A DNA stretch of 44,440 nucleotides, taken from assembly GCA_020349245.1 (NCBI GenBank), contig CP070764.1:3134952-3179391 (forward strand), read 5' to 3'. Both the position numbers and the translations under genes were made by a program. A model generated the notes under the pieces. It did not search any database, was not told where the DNA came from, and saw only the letters and a list, made by a program, of their open reading frames with translations. The stretch comes from Chloroflexota bacterium. GTDB lineage: Bacteria; Chloroflexota; Anaerolineae; Anaerolineales; UBA4823. Below are positions 1 through 8,185 of this stretch, one piece after another (the stretch's first letter is position 1; each line of letters starts with the position of its first letter).

Positions 1-1
1 T

Positions 2-535
2 TGGGTATTTGTGGCTGTTGGCAGTAAACTGACAAAAGATTTTTCTGATCTTGATCTCACCGGAGAAGGTGCCGTTGGGCGGATGTCAGGATTTTACTTC
101 ACGGATGGTACACAACATCTTGATCATGACACTCAACAGAACCATTTCGCGCCAAATACAACGAGTGATCTGCTCTTCAAAGGTGCCCTGAAAGAGAAAA
201 GCCGTTCTGTGTGGCAGGGAATGATTTATGTTGCTCCCGGGGCACAAAAAACGGATGGCTACCAAGCAAATCGAAACCTCGTATTAAGCAGAGATGCTCG
301 GGCGGACTCAATTCCAGGATTGGAGATCATGGCAGACGATGTTCGCTGTACCCACGGGGCAACTGTAGGTAAGATTGATCCTGATGAATTATTCTACATC
401 CTCAGTCGTGGTATCCAATTGCCTGACGCTGAGAGATTGGTTGTACAGGGGTTTTTTGAGCCCATAATGGAACGCATCCCATTCGACGGGGTTAAAGAGC
501 GACTGCATCAGGCTATTGATCGCAAGATGAGCTGA
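2..535 (+). CDS. sufD: Fe-S cluster assembly protein SufD, C-terminal part (5' end outside window)
   Basis: The frame is open to the left edge (W-V-F precede the GTG at 11), so this is the 3' part of a longer gene. The 177 visible residues carry the beta-helix core of the SufB/SufD family, with HLDHDTQQNHFAPNTTSDLL and a later RCTHGATVG motif. The single Cys-Thr-His there matches the conserved SufD/SufB cysteine-histidine region near the C-terminus. SufD works in the cytoplasmic SufBCD scaffold that builds Fe-S clusters. Choice of SufD over SufB rests on the CTHGATVG segment and on lying just before sufS; a SufB identity cannot be fully excluded without the N-terminus. Confidence 0.88.
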   Translation, partial: WVFVAVGSKLTKDFSDLDLTGEGAVGRMSGFYFTDGTQHLDHDTQQNHFAPNTTSDLLFKGALKEKSRSVWQGMIYVAPGAQKTDGYQANRNLVLSRDARADSIPGLEIMADDVRCTHGATVGKIDPDELFYILSRGIQLPDAERLVVQGFFEPIMERIPFDGVKERLHQAIDRKMS

Positions 536-556
536 AGTGTGATCGCAAATTCAAAA

Positions 557-572
557 TGTGAATATGATCACA
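557..572. promoter_or_regulatory. CRP/FNR-type operator (TGTGA-N6-TCACA)
   Basis: Perfect dyad TGTGA-ATATGA-TCACA in the 100-bp gap between sufD and the small gene at 636. A -10-like TATATT lies at 595-600, giving a start near 607 and placing the dyad centre (564.5) at about -42, the class II activator position. This suggests an internal promoter for the sufS group. The consensus is established for the CRP family; which regulator binds here is unknown. Confidence 0.55.
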
Positions 573-635
573 GGTTTAGAATGCAAGAATGGAATATATT
601 ATCTTGTGTTAACTGAGGAGATTTAGGAGGCAGAG

Positions 636-932
636 TTGTCTGATATCTACTTCACAGGTGCACCTGACCAGAAGGAAGCCTATCAGGTGGGAGATAGGGT
701 CGAAGTATTCTGCGATCATGAAGATGCAGAAGGAAACCGCATCCGTGACTGGTTGACGGGGACTGTTGTTCAAGTCGATCCGAAAATGATCGCGGTCCAA
801 TTTGAAGAGAATGTTTACCTTACAGATGGCTGGATGGTGCCCGATCATGTGCTATGGTGCCCCAAAGTTTCCAGTAATGTGCGCTTATACCAGAAAAAGA
901 GGCGAAAATCACGCCCAGGTTCAAAAAGATAA
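636..932 (+). CDS. Small basic-tailed protein of unknown function in the suf operon
   Basis: A 98-residue protein starting at TTG 636, chosen because AGGAGG lies at 626-631. Residues about 16-73 look like a small beta-barrel (SH3-like), with alternating hydrophobics in VGDRVEVFCDHED, LTGTVVQVDP and MIAVQFEENVYL. The last 18 residues are strongly basic (KKRRKSRPGSKR). Its stop overlaps the sufS start by one base (TAATG), so the two are translationally coupled. I do not recognise a named family. Position between sufD and sufS suggests an accessory role in Fe-S assembly or RNA/protein binding, but that is inference from context only. Confidence 0.75.
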   Translation: MSDIYFTGAPDQKEAYQVGDRVEVFCDHEDAEGNRIRDWLTGTVVQVDPKMIAVQFEENVYLTDGWMVPDHVLWCPKVSSNVRLYQKKRRKSRPGSKR

Positions 933-2182
933 TGGAATTCGTCAAACCTGAGGATATTCTTGATATAGAAGGTATCCAGGCAGATTTTCCGATATTAAGC
1001 CGCGAGGTAAGGCCCGGGGTGGGGCTGGTCTATTTAGATTCTACTGCGACAACCCAAAAGCCTATCCAAGTAATTTCGAAGATGGATGACTATTACCGGA
1101 TGGCGAACGCGAATATTCACCGCGGAATTCATACCTTGGCTGAAGAAGCAACTGCTCTCTTTGAAGAAGCTCGAGGGAAAGTAGCCAGGTTTATTAACGC
1201 TCCATCTGAAAAACAGGTCATTTTCACCCGCAACACCACCGAATCGATCAACCTCGTTGCCCAAACATGGGGTAGGGCAATGCTCAAATCTGGTGATGTC
1301 ATCGTTTTGACCGAAATGGAGCATCATTCAAATTTGATCCCCTGGCAAATGCTAGCTGCCGAAAAGAATCTGCAGTTGGAATTCATTCCTGTCGATGCTG
1401 ATGGTTACCTTGATTTGGATGAATATGAGCACCTATTAAATTTAGGCCCTAAGCTCGTTTCCTTCACCCACATGTCGAACGTTTTGGGTACGATTAACCC
1501 GGCCAAAGTGATCACCCAGATGGCGCAGTCTTCTGGTGCCATCGTTCTCATTGATGGCGCACAATCTGTGCCGCATTTTCCAGTGGATGTCCAAGCCTTA
1601 AACCCTGATTTTCTTGTTTTCTCAGCACACAAGATGTGCGGACCTACTGGAGTTGGGGTTCTTTATGGAAAAAAAACCCTTCTGGACGAAATGCCGCCAT
1701 TTCTCGGCGGCGGGGATATGATCAAAAGTGTGGAATTGCGTTCGTTTTCTTTTAATGCCGTGCCCCATAAATTTGAAGCAGGAACACCTGCGATCGCTGA
1801 GGCGATTGGATTTGGAGCTGCAATTGACTACCTGCAGTACATTGGATTAGATCGAATTGCTGCTCAGGAGCAAGTACTGGTGGAGTATGCGATTGAACGC
1901 ATGTCGGAGGTCCCTGGCGTGACCGTATATGGTCCCGCGGCAAAAGATCGGGGCGGGGTGACTTCCTTTAATGTGCAGGGAATTCATGCACATGATGTCG
2001 CCCAAATACTCGATGGAGATGGGATAGCAATTCGCGCTGGCCATCATTGCGCAATGCCGCTGCATGAGAAGCTAAACATCCCTGCGTCTGCCCGAGCAAG
2101 CTATTACCTGTATAATTCGATATCAGATATCGATAAGCTAATTAATTCCATTTACCGAGCAAAAAAGATATTTAAAATCTGA
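932..2182 (+). CDS. sufS: Cysteine desulfurase SufS
   Basis: A 416-residue fold-type I PLP enzyme that takes sulfur from L-cysteine as a persulfide for Fe-S assembly. Visible landmarks are the PLP-aspartate segment VLIDGAQSVPHFPVD (about 205-219), the Schiff-base lysine K234 in SAHKMCGPTG, and the persulfide cysteine C373 in RAGHHCAMPL. The short RAGHHCA loop is the class II (SufS) form rather than the IscS form. Start ATG overlaps the upstream stop. SufU follows 20 bp downstream, matching the SufS-SufU sulfur-transfer pair of Gram-positives and Chloroflexota. Confidence 0.96.
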   Translation: MEFVKPEDILDIEGIQADFPILSREVRPGVGLVYLDSTATTQKPIQVISKMDDYYRMANANIHRGIHTLAEEATALFEEARGKVARFINAPSEKQVIFTRNTTESINLVAQTWGRAMLKSGDVIVLTEMEHHSNLIPWQMLAAEKNLQLEFIPVDADGYLDLDEYEHLLNLGPKLVSFTHMSNVLGTINPAKVITQMAQSSGAIVLIDGAQSVPHFPVDVQALNPDFLVFSAHKMCGPTGVGVLYGKKTLLDEMPPFLGGGDMIKSVELRSFSFNAVPHKFEAGTPAIAEAIGFGAAIDYLQYIGLDRIAAQEQVLVEYAIERMSEVPGVTVYGPAAKDRGGVTSFNVQGIHAHDVAQILDGDGIAIRAGHHCAMPLHEKLNIPASARASYYLYNSISDIDKLINSIYRAKKIFKI

Positions 2183-2202
2183 ATGCTAATCAGAGTGAAA
2201 TA

Positions 2203-2598
2203 ATGGATGATTTTTATCGCGAAATTATTATTGATCGCTATCAGAATCCTCATTACCGCGGAGAGCTTGATCCTCACGATATCTCATTTGAAGATTCGAA
2301 TCCATTGTGCGGTGACGAATTGCGGATTGATTTACGGGTAAATGGGGATGAGAATATTATCGACGCGCGGTTTTCAGGCAAAGGATGTGCGATATCCCAG
2401 GCGTCGGCAGATTTGTTGCTTGAATATATCCAGGGAAAAACCCTGGAAGAAGTCAAAAACCTGACAAAAGAAAATGTCCTGGAACTTTTAGGTATTGAAC
2501 TGGGCCCCGTGCGCTTGAAATGTGCACTTTTATCCCTGAAAGTGCTTAAGGCTGGGGCTTATGGCATGGATGAGGCCAGCGACGATCTGGTTGATTGA
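2203..2598 (+). CDS. sufU: SufU-type zinc-dependent sulfur transfer protein
   Basis: A 131-residue protein of the IscU/SufU family. Cysteines occur as expected for SufU in NPLCGDELRID, SGKGCAISQASADL and VRLKCALLSLKVL. In SufU these, with the neighbouring Asp, bind zinc and accept persulfide from SufS by ligand exchange. The separation of the second and third cysteine segments is longer than in IscU scaffolds, as is usual for SufU. It sits directly after sufS and ends at the start of the Rieske gene, so sufS-sufU-Rieske is one transcription unit. Confidence 0.94.
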   Translation: MDDFYREIIIDRYQNPHYRGELDPHDISFEDSNPLCGDELRIDLRVNGDENIIDARFSGKGCAISQASADLLLEYIQGKTLEEVKNLTKENVLELLGIELGPVRLKCALLSLKVLKAGAYGMDEASDDLVD

Positions 2599-2600
2599 GC

Positions 2601-2951
2601 ATGAAGGATTATTCCTACATTGATCCGGGTGCAGTCGAATTCGTAGCGATATCCAATATTGAAGACCTACCGGTTGGGGAACGCTTATTCGTTGAGATTG
2701 ATGATCTGGATATCGTGGTTTTCAATTTAGCTGGTGAAGTCTATGCAATCGGGGATATTTGTTCACACGATGATGGACCTCTCGGTGAAGGTGAGATTGA
2801 GGACAGAGAGGTCATCTGTCCTCGACATGGTGCTAGATTTGATGTCCGGACGGGTAAAGCGGTGGGGCTGCCAGCTGTTATCGATATTCCGGCATACCCG
2901 GTGAAGCAGGAAGATGGTCAATTATGGATCGGCATTCCCAAAGAAGAATGA
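2601..2951 (+). CDS. Rieske-type [2Fe-2S] ferredoxin (NirD/biphenyl-ferredoxin-like)
   Basis: A 116-residue soluble protein with the Rieske cluster motif C-x-H (DICSHDDGPLGEG) and C-x2-H (VICPRHGARFDVRTG). This is the pattern of non-heme-iron-oxygenase ferredoxin components and NirD, often found at the end of SUF operons of this type. I chose ATG 2601; a TTG at 2595 overlapping the sufU stop (TTGA) is an alternative adding two residues. No membrane segment or partner oxygenase is nearby, so an electron-transfer role tied to Fe-S biogenesis is inferred. It converges on the next gene with only 15 bp between stops and no terminator hairpin. Confidence 0.92.
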   Translation: MKDYSYIDPGAVEFVAISNIEDLPVGERLFVEIDDLDIVVFNLAGEVYAIGDICSHDDGPLGEGEIEDREVICPRHGARFDVRTGKAVGLPAVIDIPAYPVKQEDGQLWIGIPKEE

Positions 2952-2966
2952 TGTTGGGCGTGCGGT

Positions 2967-3737
2967 TTATTTAGCGATTCTTCCCCACGCGTAAAAAGTC
3001 GGAACGTAGACAATTCTTTCCCCAATTGCCCAGGCTGCGAGCTCCTCAGCTTTAATTTTTTCGAGGGTAACAGAATTCTTGGTAGGTTTATCCAAGTATT
3101 CATAATCGAATTCAATAATTTCCCATTCAGAGCGGAGTTCAGCTTGTGAAGGAGGGCGATTCCAGAGCGCGCCAATCACGCCGACTTCGATATTTGTGAA
3201 TCCAGCATATTGAAGTAGAGCGCGTAATTCTCTTCCCATGAGCGGATTTGCACCTTGGTTTTCCAGAGAGGTTGTTTGCCATTCGGAGATAATTTCGAAT
3301 TTGTGCGGGTAATCGATGCGTCCCCCGTAATCTGGTTCTGCAAGAATGAGAACAGCGCCACCTTCGGTGGTCACCCGCATCATTTCGCGAAGAGCAAATA
3401 AAGGTTCCTTCAACCACAGCAGCAAGTAATGGCAAATACAGAAGTCGAAGGTGCTCGATTTAAAGGGCAGAAAGTGTGCGTCTCCAGCAGAATAAACTGC
3501 AGCGGGGGCGGTTTGTGCAGCGATTTCCAGGATATCTAGATTAATATCCAACCCAAAAGTGCTTCCACCCACAGTTTCGGCTAATTCTGCGGTAATTACT
3601 CCACTCCCGCACCCGAGATCTAACACTTTGTGCGAATCTTTAATTCCTGTTATGGAATACAAATATTCACGTGTGTTACGTGTCCAAGTAGACTGGAGGG
3701 TAAATCGATGGTGCCAGTCCTGCGGAGAAAGCTGCAT
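2967..3737 (-). CDS. SAM-dependent class I methyltransferase, last gene of the radical-SAM operon
   Basis: A 256-residue methyltransferase of the UbiE/Methyltransf_11 type. Motif I is VLDLGCGSGVITAEL (about 38-52), the acidic ribose ligand lies in FGLDINLD, and motif II/III is GDAHFLPFKSSTFDFCICHYLL. The C-terminal third is less conserved and probably sets substrate choice. Its ATG follows the stop of the cluster-less radical-SAM homologue with no gap (TGA-ATG), so translation is coupled. Because it shares an operon with a PqqD-domain radical-SAM enzyme and a Cys-tailed protein, it may methylate the same substrate; that is inference. Confidence 0.88.
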   Translation of the reverse strand: MQLSPQDWHHRFTLQSTWTRNTREYLYSITGIKDSHKVLDLGCGSGVITAELAETVGGSTFGLDINLDILEIAAQTAPAAVYSAGDAHFLPFKSSTFDFCICHYLLLWLKEPLFALREMMRVTTEGGAVLILAEPDYGGRIDYPHKFEIISEWQTTSLENQGANPLMGRELRALLQYAGFTNIEVGVIGALWNRPPSQAELRSEWEIIEFDYEYLDKPTKNSVTLEKIKAEELAAWAIGERIVYVPTFYAWGRIAK

Positions 3738-4904
3738 TCAATCAAGAGTCTTTTGAGCGGCTGCCCAAATACTTTCCCAGGAATCTGCTAAAAGGTTTCC
3801 CAGGACCACGTTTATCTCCTGGTCTGGGAGCACATCGCCATCTGGCTCAACGTACATCCACGCATGACCTGCTCCAGGAGGCCGGTCGCGTCCCTTGAAT
3901 TCCAACGCAAATGGATTGTGCGTTGAGTATGGCACCGGGGTATCCCAAACTAAAGCTAAATCAAGCTCGGCTGCTGCTTCTCGGGCCGAAACGAGGGCAT
4001 CATCAAGTTCCTCAGTAGAAGAACTTAAGGATATTGACTTCACACCTATTTCTACAAGTTTTTGAAGATGTGCATGAGACTCAGTTTGATTTTCCGGGGT
4101 GATCGAGAAATGAACAGTGGTAAAAATATCTGATTGAGCTGCAGTTTCGATACCCTCCCATATAGCCACCTGATCAGGTTGAAGCAGGAAAAGCAAGTGG
4201 TCCAGACCAGTTTGAAGTAAAGAATCGAAGTAACCTCTTTCAGAAAATCGAACGCCGTCGGTAAGTAGTCCAGTGACCAAGCCTATTTTCTCTGCGTGGG
4301 TAATCAATTCGAGCAAATCCTCGCGTAAAGTTGGCTCTCCGCCGGTGAAGATTACATGAGGAATACCTGCATCCCAGGCCGTATCCAGGATTTTGATCCA
4401 TTCTGCTGTAGTTAGATCGCGAGTTGCACGGGTGTGTGGTGCATATCGAGGGTCAATGTTGGGAGGCAACTGGTAAGTTACTGCACAATCCAGACGATAA
4501 GGGGCGGACAGATCTCCGCTATAAGGACGGGTGCGGTCAAATCCCAGGAATGCGACTGGATCCAGATCCGGGATAGTTACCAGGGTGTCGATCTGCTCAA
4601 GAAAATCAGAATAATCCTGCCGAGCTTGTTCAAAAGGTACTCGGTATCGAGAAGCCACGGCATTTCCTGCGTCATTTTCGGAGTAACCTTGTACGAGGTA
4701 ATAAGCGTATTCAGCGGCAGTCTGGTTTAGGTGAAGTATGGTCGCTGCATTGATGATCATCACTCCTTCACCATTTTTCTCCAAACGCAGGTGGAGTCGA
4801 TAATTACGTGGGTCTTCTTGAGGGGCCTGGTAATGGTATATACCCGCTTCAATGGGAGTGATGGCTTCAAATCGCCTGCGGATAGATTCTCGAATGCTAG
4901 TCAT
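3738..4904 (-). CDS. Cluster-less radical-SAM homologue (pseudoenzyme with PqqD-like N-terminus)
   Basis: A 388-residue paralogue of the next gene upstream. It keeps the PqqD-like N-terminal domain (about 20-105; GVMIINAATILHLNQTAAEY), the DLSAPYRLD entry strand and the GGEP SAM-binding motif (188-191, IFTGGEPTLRED). At the place of the CX3CX2C cluster motif it reads YQLPPNIDPRYAPHT, with no cysteine. The SPASM tail is cut to EPDGDVLPDQEIN and the protein ends about 25 residues later. The whole protein has one cysteine (C140). The frame is intact, starts well (GGAAGG before ATG), and is coupled to the methyltransferase, so it looks like a maintained non-catalytic partner rather than decay. 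A role as substrate-binding or scaffold subunit is inferred. Confidence 0.85.
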   Translation of the reverse strand: MTSIRESIRRRFEAITPIEAGIYHYQAPQEDPRNYRLHLRLEKNGEGVMIINAATILHLNQTAAEYAYYLVQGYSENDAGNAVASRYRVPFEQARQDYSDFLEQIDTLVTIPDLDPVAFLGFDRTRPYSGDLSAPYRLDCAVTYQLPPNIDPRYAPHTRATRDLTTAEWIKILDTAWDAGIPHVIFTGGEPTLREDLLELITHAEKIGLVTGLLTDGVRFSERGYFDSLLQTGLDHLLFLLQPDQVAIWEGIETAAQSDIFTTVHFSITPENQTESHAHLQKLVEIGVKSISLSSSTEELDDALVSAREAAAELDLALVWDTPVPYSTHNPFALEFKGRDRPPGAGHAWMYVEPDGDVLPDQEINVVLGNLLADSWESIWAAAQKTLD

Positions 4905-4950
4905 CGAATATTGCCTTCCTTCCGGTGAATAGAAAATTTTCGATTTACGC

Positions 4951-6390
4951 TTAGAACGCTGGTGGATTAGGTTTGGGTATGGTTATCGAATCCAGGCTGA
5001 TCAGACCTTCCGCCTGAGCTTCAATTGCCAAGGGGCATCCACCCCCGCATTCAGCAAGCAGAAAACAGTCCTTACATTTATCCATGATATAAGCGCGCTG
5101 CCGTAACGATTCTGACAGGCTGTGGTGCCAAATTGCTTCCCAAGGATCTGAGAGCATGTTTCCAATCGGTGTGTAATATGATTGGCAGGGAATTACGGAA
5201 CCGTCAGGTTCAACGCACATGTTGTATAAGGCCGCTGTACAGCCCTTCACGCCGAGTTCAAGTTGCATGGGATCAAAATGACAATATTGAGTCGGTGTGT
5301 ACCAGATCAATCTTTGCCCGTATAGATCAGTCTTCTGCCGTGCAAGCTCAAGTAACGGCGGCAGATCTTTCTCTGGTAAACCTGTACCCGCATCCAATCC
5401 ATGTCCTGAATATATCAAAGCGTTAAGGCCAATTGTAGGTACTCCCTCTCCGGCTAGGAAATCCAGGGTTTCCGCGATATAAGGACTATTCTGCTGGAGC
5501 ATGGTTGTATTCGTCATTACATACAAGGGAGTATCCAATGCATTGCGCAAACCTGCGATGGTCTGGTTCCAAGCTCCTTTGGCATGAACCATATGATCAT
5601 GGACCCCTGGATTATGGGATTCAACTGTAACCTGGACATGATCGAGACCGGCATCGATTAGACCGGTAAGATATCGTCGATCGGATAACCGTCTGGCATT
5701 GGTATTTAAACCGGTGATCTGTCCTTTTGACTCTGCATAGGCGATGAGCTCAGGAAGGTCGGAGCGCAATGTGGGTTCACCCCCGGTGAAAACCACGTGT
5801 GGAATACCGATGTTCCACAGGCGATCGATGATCTGAAACCATTGCCAAGTGGAAATTTCCGGGTAAGTACGCTCACGTGCATTATAGCAGTGGAAGCAAT
5901 CATTGTTGCAGCGATAGGTGACTGCCAAATCCATTCGATAAGGAGCGGACGGTGTTGTAGAAAAAGGGGCTTGAATGTTTATATCGAGCTCGCAAACCGG
6001 GCAAGCACCATCGGGCCTGATCAATTGTTCGAAATTTCCGGAGAATTGCGCATAGTCAATACTGGCTTGGGCTTTCGAAACCTGGTAAGCACGCCTCAAA
6101 ATACCAATTATCTCGTCCTGGGATTTACCACTTAAATACAGGTAAGCCATCAGCGACGCGGTCGAATTCAGGTGAACAACTCGGTTCGCGTTAACCAAGA
6201 GGATTCCGTGACCATCATCAGAAGTAAGATCACTGTCAATACGCAGGTGCAGACGACTACGTTCTCCTCCGTTGGCATATTCAAAGTGATAAATACCCTG
6301 TGTAGGAATATCTGTTTGGAACTCGGGTGACGATCCCCCTTCAGTATTCCCGGTATCTGTGAATAAACGCCGCCAGAGGTTTGAATTCAT
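4951..6390 (-). CDS. Radical SAM/SPASM enzyme with N-terminal PqqD-like domain
   Basis: A 479-residue enzyme. Residues about 32-120 resemble a PqqD/RRE peptide-recognition domain (GILLVNANRVVHLNSTASLM). An extra CPVC lies at 130-133. The radical-SAM cluster motif is C161-x3-C165-x2-C168 (YRCNNDCFHCYNARE) and GGEP is at 203-206. The SPASM domain has C384, C392, C402 and the classic C439-x2-C442-x5-C448-x3-C452, binding auxiliary [4Fe-4S] clusters. This architecture is typical of PqqE-, sactisynthase- and ranthipeptide-type peptide-modifying enzymes. Start ATG 6390 chosen; TTG 6399 is possible and no strong ribosome site decides. It lies 36 bp after the Cys-tailed DUF2207-like gene. Family is certain, substrate is not known. 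Confidence 0.93.
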   Translation of the reverse strand: MNSNLWRRLFTDTGNTEGGSSPEFQTDIPTQGIYHFEYANGGERSRLHLRIDSDLTSDDGHGILLVNANRVVHLNSTASLMAYLYLSGKSQDEIIGILRRAYQVSKAQASIDYAQFSGNFEQLIRPDGACPVCELDINIQAPFSTTPSAPYRMDLAVTYRCNNDCFHCYNARERTYPEISTWQWFQIIDRLWNIGIPHVVFTGGEPTLRSDLPELIAYAESKGQITGLNTNARRLSDRRYLTGLIDAGLDHVQVTVESHNPGVHDHMVHAKGAWNQTIAGLRNALDTPLYVMTNTTMLQQNSPYIAETLDFLAGEGVPTIGLNALIYSGHGLDAGTGLPEKDLPPLLELARQKTDLYGQRLIWYTPTQYCHFDPMQLELGVKGCTAALYNMCVEPDGSVIPCQSYYTPIGNMLSDPWEAIWHHSLSESLRQRAYIMDKCKDCFLLAECGGGCPLAIEAQAEGLISLDSITIPKPNPPAF

Positions 6391-6426
6391 ATTAGACAAC
6401 CTGCAGCTATCTCGACCACCTCAGGA

Positions 6427-8133
6427 TTAACGGCCTCCACCCGCACAGGCACAGGCGCAGCCCGCACAGGCACAGGCACAGGCACAACCCCCTCCACCAC
6501 CACCGCCACTACGGCTGAAGCTGGATGCTGGTGGTTTTGGAGGGGGATTGGTTACATTGGTAATACTGCTGGTGAAATCCGATATGCTTCCAACCACGCT
6601 GCTTGAGAAGCTCTGCACGCCAGTGATCACGGACCCGGCGAAGGCGGATCCTGGTAAGGTTGGCATGGAAGGTCCAGAACGTCCAAGGGATGGTGTAGAA
6701 GGGGCTGCGCTTCCGGTTGCTGCCCGTCCGAAGCCTGGATCATAGCGCGGCCACCAGATGGGAACAAATACCGGACCGGTTCGGAAAACATCCCGGGTTC
6801 TATCGTCATAATCCCGATCCAGCATTGTCCATTCCATGTGCTGGTCAAATTTCTCGCTTTTCACTTCCGGTGTGTCAGCGGCTTCAACTTGCTCCCAGGC
6901 ACGCCTGGTGATGTCCTTATAGTATGCCACGCTTTCCTTTAGGCTGAAGCCTTTCATCTTTTGTCCAACAGATCTGACCAATTCAACCATCATCTTCTGC
7001 AGCGCTTTTTTACGGGCACCTTTCGATTTCTCCTGGAATGCCTCCAGGAAATCTAACTCATATTTTCGCAAATTCTCTGGGAGTGTTTTTTCAGGCTCAA
7101 TGTCGAGTGGATCGCGGGATATAACTGTGGCGGCATCTTTCTTGAGCAATCCAAATAAGATCATAGTCATGATCTTATCCATTGGCTCTTCCATCAAAAT
7201 GCCTGCTTCGACTGCAGTCAGGCCTCGTTTAATACCATGACCCTCGATAGAGATTTTTGGTGGTAGATATTTCAGCTTTCTACTGCGGTCAGATGTAATT
7301 CCCCAGACAACCAAGCCTAAAAAGCCGCCGATACAGATTATGGGGACGAGTAGGGGCGTAATACATCCAAACAGCTCTGCGATGAAAGAGGTGCCAGCTG
7401 CACCTGAGGTAGGAGGAGGGGGACCAGTAACAACAGCACTTTCCTGGATGTATTGTTTTGGAAAAGAAGCGCCGAAGGTATATCTGCGGGTGGCATCTGC
7501 AGAGGGATTTCGCCAGGTATAAGTCAGCCTACCTTGATCGTCAATCCCCCCTTCGGGTTCTGAAGAAAATCCGGAAGGTGCTTCATGCCAGCGGGGTTCT
7601 TCTGGTTGCATCCCTGGCGGAAAGTGGTAACTGAGAACAGTCTCCGTAGAGCCAGAGATAGATCCGCCTTCGAAGTAATTTGGTATGAATACTGCGCTGA
7701 CATAATTTTCGTCGAGATCGTCTGGGAATAGCACATCACGCACCCGACCGATGAAGACTCTTACTTCACCGGTTTGTCCCCCGGGTATGGATTGCGATCC
7801 CAGCCCGACTGCCACACCTGGCTGCACATAAGGCGAAGGCTCAATATCATTTAATTCGACGCCATTCGCATAGGCAACAACACTGTTCAAGTCATAATTG
7901 CTGTTCGGTACACCAACATCCACATATTCTATGGTTGCCCCCGATGGATTATTGGTAAAGATGAAAACATAATCGAGTGAGCTGGTACCGTCTTCATTCC
8001 AATAAACATCAATAAACTGCTGGGGTAAGCTATAGGTATAAGTTTGTGCAAAAGCAAGCGTGGGAATCAGGAGAAAAGATACCGCGAGTAAAGCGATAGC
8101 GGCTATGGAGAAGACTTTTTTAGCCCTTGGCAT
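6427..8133 (-). CDS. DUF2207-like membrane protein with a C-terminal Cys-Ala repeat tail
   Basis: A 568-residue protein started at ATG 8133 (GAGG five bases upstream). Signal peptide about 1-29 ends LAFAQ; an extracytoplasmic beta-rich domain follows to about 230 (IDVYWNEDGTSSLDYVF); one membrane helix lies at about 250-275 (PLLVPIICIGGFLGLVVWGI). The rest is predicted cytoplasmic, with the DUF2207-type segment RGLTAVEAGILMEEPMDKIM. A Pro/Ser-rich linker leads to seven glycines and then alternating Cys-Ala: cysteines at 550, 552, 554, 556, 559, 561, 563, ending GGGR. Low-complexity Gly tails are common in DUF2207-like proteins, but a Cys-Ala repeat is unusual. Next to a PqqD-domain radical-SAM/SPASM enzyme it is an obvious candidate substrate; metal binding is the main alternative. 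Confidence 0.82.
   Translation of the reverse strand: MPRAKKVFSIAAIALLAVSFLLIPTLAFAQTYTYSLPQQFIDVYWNEDGTSSLDYVFIFTNNPSGATIEYVDVGVPNSNYDLNSVVAYANGVELNDIEPSPYVQPGVAVGLGSQSIPGGQTGEVRVFIGRVRDVLFPDDLDENYVSAVFIPNYFEGGSISGSTETVLSYHFPPGMQPEEPRWHEAPSGFSSEPEGGIDDQGRLTYTWRNPSADATRRYTFGASFPKQYIQESAVVTGPPPPTSGAAGTSFIAELFGCITPLLVPIICIGGFLGLVVWGITSDRSRKLKYLPPKISIEGHGIKRGLTAVEAGILMEEPMDKIMTMILFGLLKKDAATVISRDPLDIEPEKTLPENLRKYELDFLEAFQEKSKGARKKALQKMMVELVRSVGQKMKGFSLKESVAYYKDITRRAWEQVEAADTPEVKSEKFDQHMEWTMLDRDYDDRTRDVFRTGPVFVPIWWPRYDPGFGRAATGSAAPSTPSLGRSGPSMPTLPGSAFAGSVITGVQSFSSSVVGSISDFTSSITNVTNPPPKPPASSFSRSGGGGGGGCACACACAGCACACAGGGR
6445..6486. repeat. ACAGGC hexanucleotide repeat encoding the Cys-Ala tail
   Basis: Imperfect tandem copies of ACAGGC on the plus strand, read on the minus strand as GCC-TGT (Ala-Cys) units, broken once by a GGC-TGC variant. 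It lies wholly within the 3' end of the DUF2207-like gene. Such a hexamer can expand or contract in whole codon pairs, changing the number of tail cysteines without a frameshift. Confidence 0.8.
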
Positions 8134-8185
8134 AGTCACCTCATTCAGAGAGAAAAAACAACGACATTCATTAGGAGAATGGCAC

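Noticed and set aside
11..535. GTG at 11 as the start of a complete small protein
   Set aside because: The frame stays open to the window edge and the protein lacks the N-terminal part of SufD, so it is a truncated gene.
538..572. Hairpin TGTGATC/GATCACA as a sufD terminator
   Set aside because: Loop of 21 nt and no T run; the inner TGTGA-N6-TCACA operator explains the symmetry better.
3738..4904. Cluster-less radical-SAM gene as a sequencing error or pseudogene
   Set aside because: No frameshift restores the cysteines, the frame is uninterrupted over 388 codons, and it is coupled to its neighbours.
6445..6486. Short tandem repeat as a possible CRISPR or regulatory array
   Set aside because: Units are 6 bp without spacers and are in frame with the coding tail.
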